NCBI GenBank assembly: GCA_016719815.1
Contig: JADJYK010000026.1
Coordinates: 1 to 12,145, forward strand
DNA: 12,145 nt
Direction of reading: 5' to 3'
From: Chitinophagaceae bacterium
GTDB taxonomy: Bacteria; Bacteroidota; Bacteroidia; Chitinophagales; Chitinophagaceae
In this document: in pieces, positions 9,106-12,145 of the stretch
How positions within the stretch are numbered: the first letter of the stretch is position 1
Layout: each line of letters starts with the position of its first letter
Position numbers and translations under genes: made by a program
The notes under the pieces: generated by a model
What the model was told of the DNA's origin: nothing
Databases searched by the model: none
What the model saw: the letters and a program-made list of their open reading frames with translations, nothing else

Positions 9106-10549
9106 GAAAACATCTCTTTTATTCCAGTTAGAATTTCACTCTGTTTCTTCATCCAATGCTTCCATCTCTGCAAGTATCTCATCCATTGAACGGAAAACTT
9201 GTTCCACTTTTCCGTTTGGATTTTTTACGCTTAAATCATAATTGTTTGTGCTCACTTCTGAAACATTAACAGTCCAAGATTTTCAGAATCGGCAAGTGTC
9301 TTTTGTAAATCTTTGGAAATCCTTCAGGTCATCATCATTCAAAGGTGATGTTTTTACCTAAGACTTCTACCAGCACACATTGGTAATACCAAGTATTTTT
9401 TGTGGGTTCACCCCTTTAGTAAAATAGCACAAACCGTTTTGAATCCTGCACCTAAAAAATGTTCCTGGCATATCTAAAATGGTGTGCAAGTTTACCTTCT
9501 CAATAAATGTTTTTAGTAAGGAAACAGAGCATTGTCTGCATTGCTCAAAAAAGTGTTTTGATTACAATGCCTGCCCTTCCGCCTGCTTTCAAACTTTTAA
9601 TAAAATGCTGTAAGAATAACGAACAGTTTCACCGGTTTTAATGTCGAAGTTTGTTGAACTTCTTTTCTTTCCTTTCCGCCAAATGGGGGGGATTAGAAGA
9701 ATTACTCTGATATCGGTCTTTTCTGAATGTCTCTTTGTTTTCTGTCAGTGTGTTAGTGCTGAATGATATGGGGGCTTCAATGCCGTGTAAATCATGTTCA
9801 TTACACCAATAATATAAGCCAAATTCTTTCTCTTTTCCGTAAAGTGTGTTTTCCTGAAGAGTTTAAGATTACCTGTTGTTCTCCATGCGGTCATACATAT
9901 ATGCGTATGCTTCACATAAGAACCGGCACTACCGCAAGCAGCATCGACAAATCTTTTCACCTACTTTAGGTTGATTACTTCGATAATGGCACGAATCAAA
10001 GGTCGTGAGTATAATACTGGCACGCCATTGCGTCCAGCATTTCCCATGTTTTTGATTTTCCAGATCTCCTACAAGTGGCTTAACTCATGCTTGTCCAGAA
10101 CTGCCGAAAGGCGGCTCATCTGTCATCTCAATAATTTCAACGAAGGTTGCTTAACCACTTTATTTTGTTATTGAGTTCGCTAAAAATTCACCTACTTTAT
10201 ATTCAATGGTTTTCGGGTTTGTCTGTCTTTAGTTTAAGCTGGATAAATAAGGAAATAGTTTGGTCAACAAACTCTCACCAAGTCAGGCCCTGTCATTGTT
10301 TTGTGATGGTCAAGTTTTCCGTCTGCCGTTTTGGGCATTGCCAATTTGGCCAACGATATTCATCGTCCAAAATGTATTTGTATTCTTTTCCTCCAGTGCG
10401 GCTTCGTCTGCTTTTTTCTTTTTCCAGTTCGTCCATAACACGCAAAAAAAAAACCAAGGGGTTTGTTTAATGTGGAAGTCCAGTTCGCTGTCTGGCCCTA
10501 TGTCTGTAAAGGATGTCGTCGATATTCTTAAAAGTCTCTGTTCAAACAT
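9093..10549 (-). CDS. hsdM: Type I DNA adenine methyltransferase subunit M, HsdM (frameshifted as read)
   Basis: HsdM is the N6-adenine methyltransferase that protects the host sites and forms the core of the restriction complex. Stitched frames give about 486 residues, normal for the family. The start MFEQRLLRIS (ATG 10549-10547) leads into the HsdM N-terminal helical domain (DSELDFHIKQT, KADEAALEEKN). The SAM-binding motif I reads VDAACGSAG (9948-9922, near residue 201), followed by EKRKNLAYIIGVMNMI. The catalytic NPPF motif is at 9693-9679 but is split by a 7-C run; two fewer C restore NPPFGGKE. Then come LQHFIKSLKAGG, GIVIK, ILDMP and the tail SVKNPNGKVEQVFRSMDEIL, ending EMFSWVK with TAG at 9095-9093. 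It is the first gene of the unit and overlaps hsdS by 13 bases. No Shine-Dalgarno is visible, as is common in Bacteroidota. Confidence 0.93.
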
Positions 10550-10632
10550 AGTATAAGTGTCCTAATTGTTTAAGGTTCTCAGTTAAAATGTACTGTTGAC
10601 AATAAGTAGCTATATGGAAGTATGGAAACGTG

Positions 10633-10863
10633 TCAGTTGGGTGGTGGTGGAAAGGTAGTTGAGTAAAGATTGCTGATGTGTTGTTCTAATGTCGATAGAT
10701 ATTCGTCAGCCGGGGGGTGGGTGTAGAACTCAATGGTTGGCATTTTTAGCTCTTTTGCAAGGTTGGCTTTGTTGTCCGGGCTTGTGTGCCTTGCAATGTG
10801 CTGAAAATAGCGTGGGGTAGTGTCGGCAAAGTCAATGGACGATTGTAAGTGTGGCCAGGATGT
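10633..10863 (-). CDS. Possible small ORF upstream of hsdM, unassigned
   Basis: I do not recognise this. The frame is open for 76 codons and ends at TGA 10635-10633, about 84 bases before hsdM. Its text looks protein-like, with QSSIDFADTTPRYFQ, NKANLAKELKMPTIEFYTHP and PADEYLSTLEQHISNLYS, then a Pro-rich end. The first in-frame ATG is at 10743-10741 (36 codons). An out-of-frame ATG at 10867 could join it with one indel. It contains the right copy of the 53-bp repeat, and the left copy is not in an equivalent frame, so the openness may be chance. A leader or controller peptide for the hsd operon is possible but unsupported. Confidence 0.28.
   Translation of the reverse strand, partial: TSWPHLQSSIDFADTTPRYFQHIARHTSPDNKANLAKELKMPTIEFYTHPPADEYLSTLEQHISNLYSTTFPPPPN
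10749..10801 (-). repeat. 53-bp palindromic repeat, right copy
   Basis: Same orientation as the copy at 3680-3733, beginning GCTCTTTTGCAAGGTTGGC and ending CTTGTGTGCCTTGCAATGTGC. It differs by a few substitutions and single-base indels. The arms TTTGCAAGG/CCTTGCAA are kept. The two copies bracket the hsd operon as direct repeats about 7.07 kb apart. Confidence 0.7.
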
Positions 10864-10869
10864 TCATTA

Positions 10870-10883
10870 GGGTGACACATAAC
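10870..10883 (+). repeat. Right inverted end of the restriction island
   Basis: GGGTGACACATAAC is the inverted partner of GTTATGTGTTCGCCC at 3588-3602. Read on the minus strand it gives GTTATGTG at the 5' edge of the island, directly before the hsd unit. It lies 10 bases from a strong terminator hairpin. Confidence 0.5.
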
Positions 10884-10893
10884 GCATAAATAT

Positions 10894-10928
10894 GCGAAAG
10901 TTTTCAGGTCATAAACTTTCGCTTTTTT
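10894..10928 (+). terminator. Rho-independent terminator, + strand
   Basis: A perfect 10-bp stem GCGAAAGTTT/AAACTTTCGC with a 9-nt loop is followed by TTTTTT at 10923-10928. The U-tract is on the + strand only. A second small palindrome GCATAAATATGC (10884-10895) abuts it. No + strand gene ends here, so it would stop antisense transcription leaving the island or shield the right flank. Confidence 0.75.
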
Positions 10929-11195
10929 CTTTATACGCTGGTTTATAATAGTTTAAAAAAATTGTTTGGCAGTAAAAACTTTCATAAATACAACCGGCGC
11001 CAATACGGTGTACTTACCCTTTTTCACCACAAACCCAATCTCACCCATGCAATTTATTACCTATCCGTTAAAAAACCACCGTACTACTATGGTATTTTCT
11101 TTCCTGGGCACAAGCAGTCCATCAATCCAGCTCTCTGTCGCACCGCATACCACATTGCCCCATTCACCACCTCATGTGCACCTTTTCTCACTACA
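10929..11195. other. Unassigned AT-rich region
   Basis: No gene is supported. On the minus strand one frame (11153-10953) reads plausibly, with WIDGLLVPRKENTIVVRWFF, one in-frame TAG at 11063-11061, then MGEIGFVVKKGKYTVLAPVV and a TAA at 10955-10953. Two + strand frames are also open over the same stretch (10962-11216), with low-complexity Thr/Pro/Phe text. They cannot all be real, and I find no family match for any. Confidence 0.4.
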
Positions 11196-11446
11196 GTTTC
11201 AGTTTTTATGAGTTAGTTTCACCTTTTAGCACCCTTGTTTCACCTTTTTGTCCGGATTTGTTTTAACTTTTCTCATAGTAGTTTTAAGTTCTGCTCACTT
11301 ACTTTCAGAGTTCGTTCAATGTCGTTTCGTATTTTCGCTGGGTTGTTTTATCTTTTAGCGTAGTTGTTCTAATTTTTCTCATGTTTGTTTCAACTTTTTC
11401 TGATTGTTTCACCTTTTAGCGGTTTGTTTCTATTTTTAGCACCATC
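11196..11446 (+). repeat. Degenerate 21-bp tandem repeat array upstream of the XRE gene
   Basis: Twelve head-to-tail units start at 11196, 11216, 11237, 11260, 11281, 11302, 11324, 11345, 11366, 11387, 11406 and 11426. Unit length is 19-23 bp, most often 21. The shared core is GTTTYAnnTTTTnnC, seen most cleanly as GTTTCACCTTTTAGC at 11216 and 11406; the last six or so bases of each unit vary. Twenty-one bases is two helical turns, so the T-runs face one side of the DNA. The array ends 23 bases before the XRE gene's ATG, which suggests a multi-site operator or a bent upstream region. Twenty-one is also seven codons, so a minus-strand heptad-coding origin (units reading VLKGETN, PLKGETI, TLKDKTT) is possible, but stops interrupt it. 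Confidence 0.75.
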
Positions 11447-11469
11447 TTTTAACCATAAACCCCTTATCT

Positions 11470-11822
11470 ATGTTCATCATTCAACTAACCCCCGTATTTA
11501 AGGCCCGCAACATCGACTAATCCACATTTCTGGTAAAAGCAGGCATCGCCAGGCACACCGCCCACCGCATCCTCAGCAGAGGGGCGGGGGTCTTCCCGCT
11601 TGGAGCCATGTCGAGCTCATTTGCCATTGTCCTCGTCTGCGAGCCTAACGACATCCTCGTCTGTACCCGCCGCCAGCCACCTGCCAGACGATCACCCGCT
11701 GCACAGCCTCCGCCACACCGGCTACTACACCCAACGTAAAAGAAACCCTCTCCACCGCGCACCATTTAAACAGCTTCCAGCAACTCGCCAGCCAAATCGG
11801 CGGCAGGTATAATCATATATAG
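11470..11822 (+). CDS. XRE/Cro-type helix-turn-helix regulator (frameshifted as read)
   Basis: A small DNA-binding regulator. The ATG at 11470 gives MFIIQLTPVFKARNID, then after single-base breaks FLVKAGIARHTAHRILS, which is the helix-turn-helix core, followed by ELICH and CEPNDILV. The phrase CEPNDIL closely matches the C-terminal end of the HTH in many Bacteroidota XRE proteins (known of the family). Downstream come LPDDHPLHSLRH, then NVKETLSTAPFKQLQQLASQ and IGGRYNHI with TAG at 11820-11822. The stitched length is about 117 residues, normal for this group. The coding part is markedly more GC-rich than the sequence before it. The 21-bp repeat array sits directly upstream and is a candidate set of binding sites, possibly autoregulatory. 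Frame breaks occur near 11517, in the G-rich stretch near 11583 and again near 11690. Confidence 0.82.
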
Positions 11823-11973
11823 CACCGGTCAACGACCGCCCAGCAATATGCCTGCCGTCAGGCAGGGTTTCTTTGTATCAAAGCCTGCCCCGCACAAAGC
11901 GGGGACATAGGCCCTGACCCAATAAAACTACGCTGCTCCATTACCTGTCCTGTGAATACTAAACCTGGGTATC
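11823..11973. other. Intergenic hairpin cluster between XRE gene and sulfatase
   Basis: Three hairpins lie end to end. CCTGCC-GTCA-GGCAGG (11851-11866) is followed by a T-rich tail and could terminate the XRE transcript. GGCAGG...CTTTG-tat-CAAAG-CCTGCC is at 11861-11889. CCCCGC-ACAAA-GCGGGG is at 11888-11904. The first two share an arm and are mutually exclusive. The remaining 70 bases precede the sulfatase start. Confidence 0.6.
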
Positions 11974-12145
11974 GTGAAAAGAGGTACCTTTCCACTATCT
12001 TGCTTTGCTGTATGCGGCATACAACACCAGCCCGCTGTTTGCCCAAAAGCCCAACATCATTTTCATTCTCGCCGATGACTGCGGCATTGGAACATTGGCG
12101 CCTACGGTGCCGACAATTATAAAACACCCGCAGAGAGCCAAGCTG
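11974..12145 (+). CDS. Sulfatase, N-terminal part only (runs off the window, frameshifted)
   Basis: Sulfatases hydrolyse sulfate esters, in Bacteroidota usually those of polysaccharides, in the periplasm. A signal-peptide-like start (GTG at 11974, then after an indel YLSTILL and ALLYAAYNTSPLFAQ) is followed by KPNIIFILADDCGIG. This is the canonical N-terminal sulfatase strand with the paired Asp that bind the active-site calcium. NIGAYGADNYKTP follows in another frame after a further break near 12090. The catalytic Cys/Ser motif (C/S-x-P-x-R) would lie beyond the window, so the maturation type and substrate cannot be judged. A phosphodiesterase of the same alkaline-phosphatase superfamily is a less likely alternative. 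It is on the same strand as the XRE gene, separated from it by hairpins, and probably transcribed on its own. Confidence 0.83.

Larger units (their letters stand above)
10550..10893. other. Upstream region of hsdM, no firm gene
   Basis: The first 85 bases or so upstream of hsdM are AT-rich and should hold its promoter; I cannot pick a convincing TTG/TAnnTTTG pair. Beyond lie an open minus-strand frame (10633-10863), the right copy of the 53-bp repeat (10749-10801) and the inverted island end (10870-10883). Confidence 0.5.

Noticed and set aside
10962..11216. Two overlapping + strand frames of about 80 codons
   Set aside because: Both are open in different registers with low-complexity Thr/Pro/Phe content, run into the repeat array and show no recognisable family.
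11196..11446. CRISPR array
   Set aside because: The 21-bp units have only a 15-base degenerate core and about six variable bases, too short for spacers, and no cas gene is present.
11517..11765. 82-codon minus-strand Gly/Arg-rich frame
   Set aside because: It is antisense to the XRE regulator, whose HTH and CEPNDILV motifs are recognisable on the + strand.

Overview
The window looks like an accessory stretch of a Bacteroidota chromosome, probably from the Chitinophagaceae/Sphingobacteriales side. The pointers are a secreted MORN-repeat protein, an XRE-type regulator of a form I associate with Bacteroidota (family recollection, not a search), a sulfatase start, and the lack of clear Shine-Dalgarno sequences. 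It is best read as four blocks.

(1) 1-1893: a nearly complete group II intron on the + strand. It has a GTGTG 5' end, an intact 422-aa reverse transcriptase/maturase, a canonical 34-nt domain V and a domain VI. (2) 1894-3342: a two-gene minus-strand unit, a secreted MORN-repeat protein followed by a small one-helix membrane protein. The 3' end of the second gene runs into the intron through an 11-G run.

(3) 3406-10928: a defence island on the minus strand, in the order hsdM - hsdS - OLD-family ATPase/TOPRIM nuclease - hsdR. This is a complete type I restriction-modification locus with an extra nuclease inserted, in tight or overlapping spacing (hsdM/hsdS overlap 13 bp, hsdS/OLD overlap as ATGA, OLD/hsdR 28 bp). 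The island is bounded by inverted GTTATGTGT/ACACATAAC ends. A copy of a 53-bp palindromic repeat lies inside each end. A long imperfect palindrome lies at the hsdR end. Together they look like a mobile cassette, possibly integron-like. A strong + strand terminator sits just outside the right end.

(4) 10929-12145: an unassigned AT-rich stretch, a twelve-unit degenerate 21-bp tandem repeat array that stops 23 bp before an XRE-family regulator (+), a cluster of three hairpins, and the beginning of a secreted sulfatase that runs off the window.

A major caveat is that most genes right of about 3350, and two to the left, are split by single-base indels, many of them in homopolymers, while conserved motifs survive in shifted frames. 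I assigned hsdM, hsdS, the OLD gene, hsdR, the XRE gene and the sulfatase by stitching frames by eye. The pattern looks like uncorrected sequencing error more than decay, because the probably multi-copy intron is clean and functionally unrelated genes are hit alike. Coordinates of the stitched genes are outer limits, and their residue numbers are approximate.
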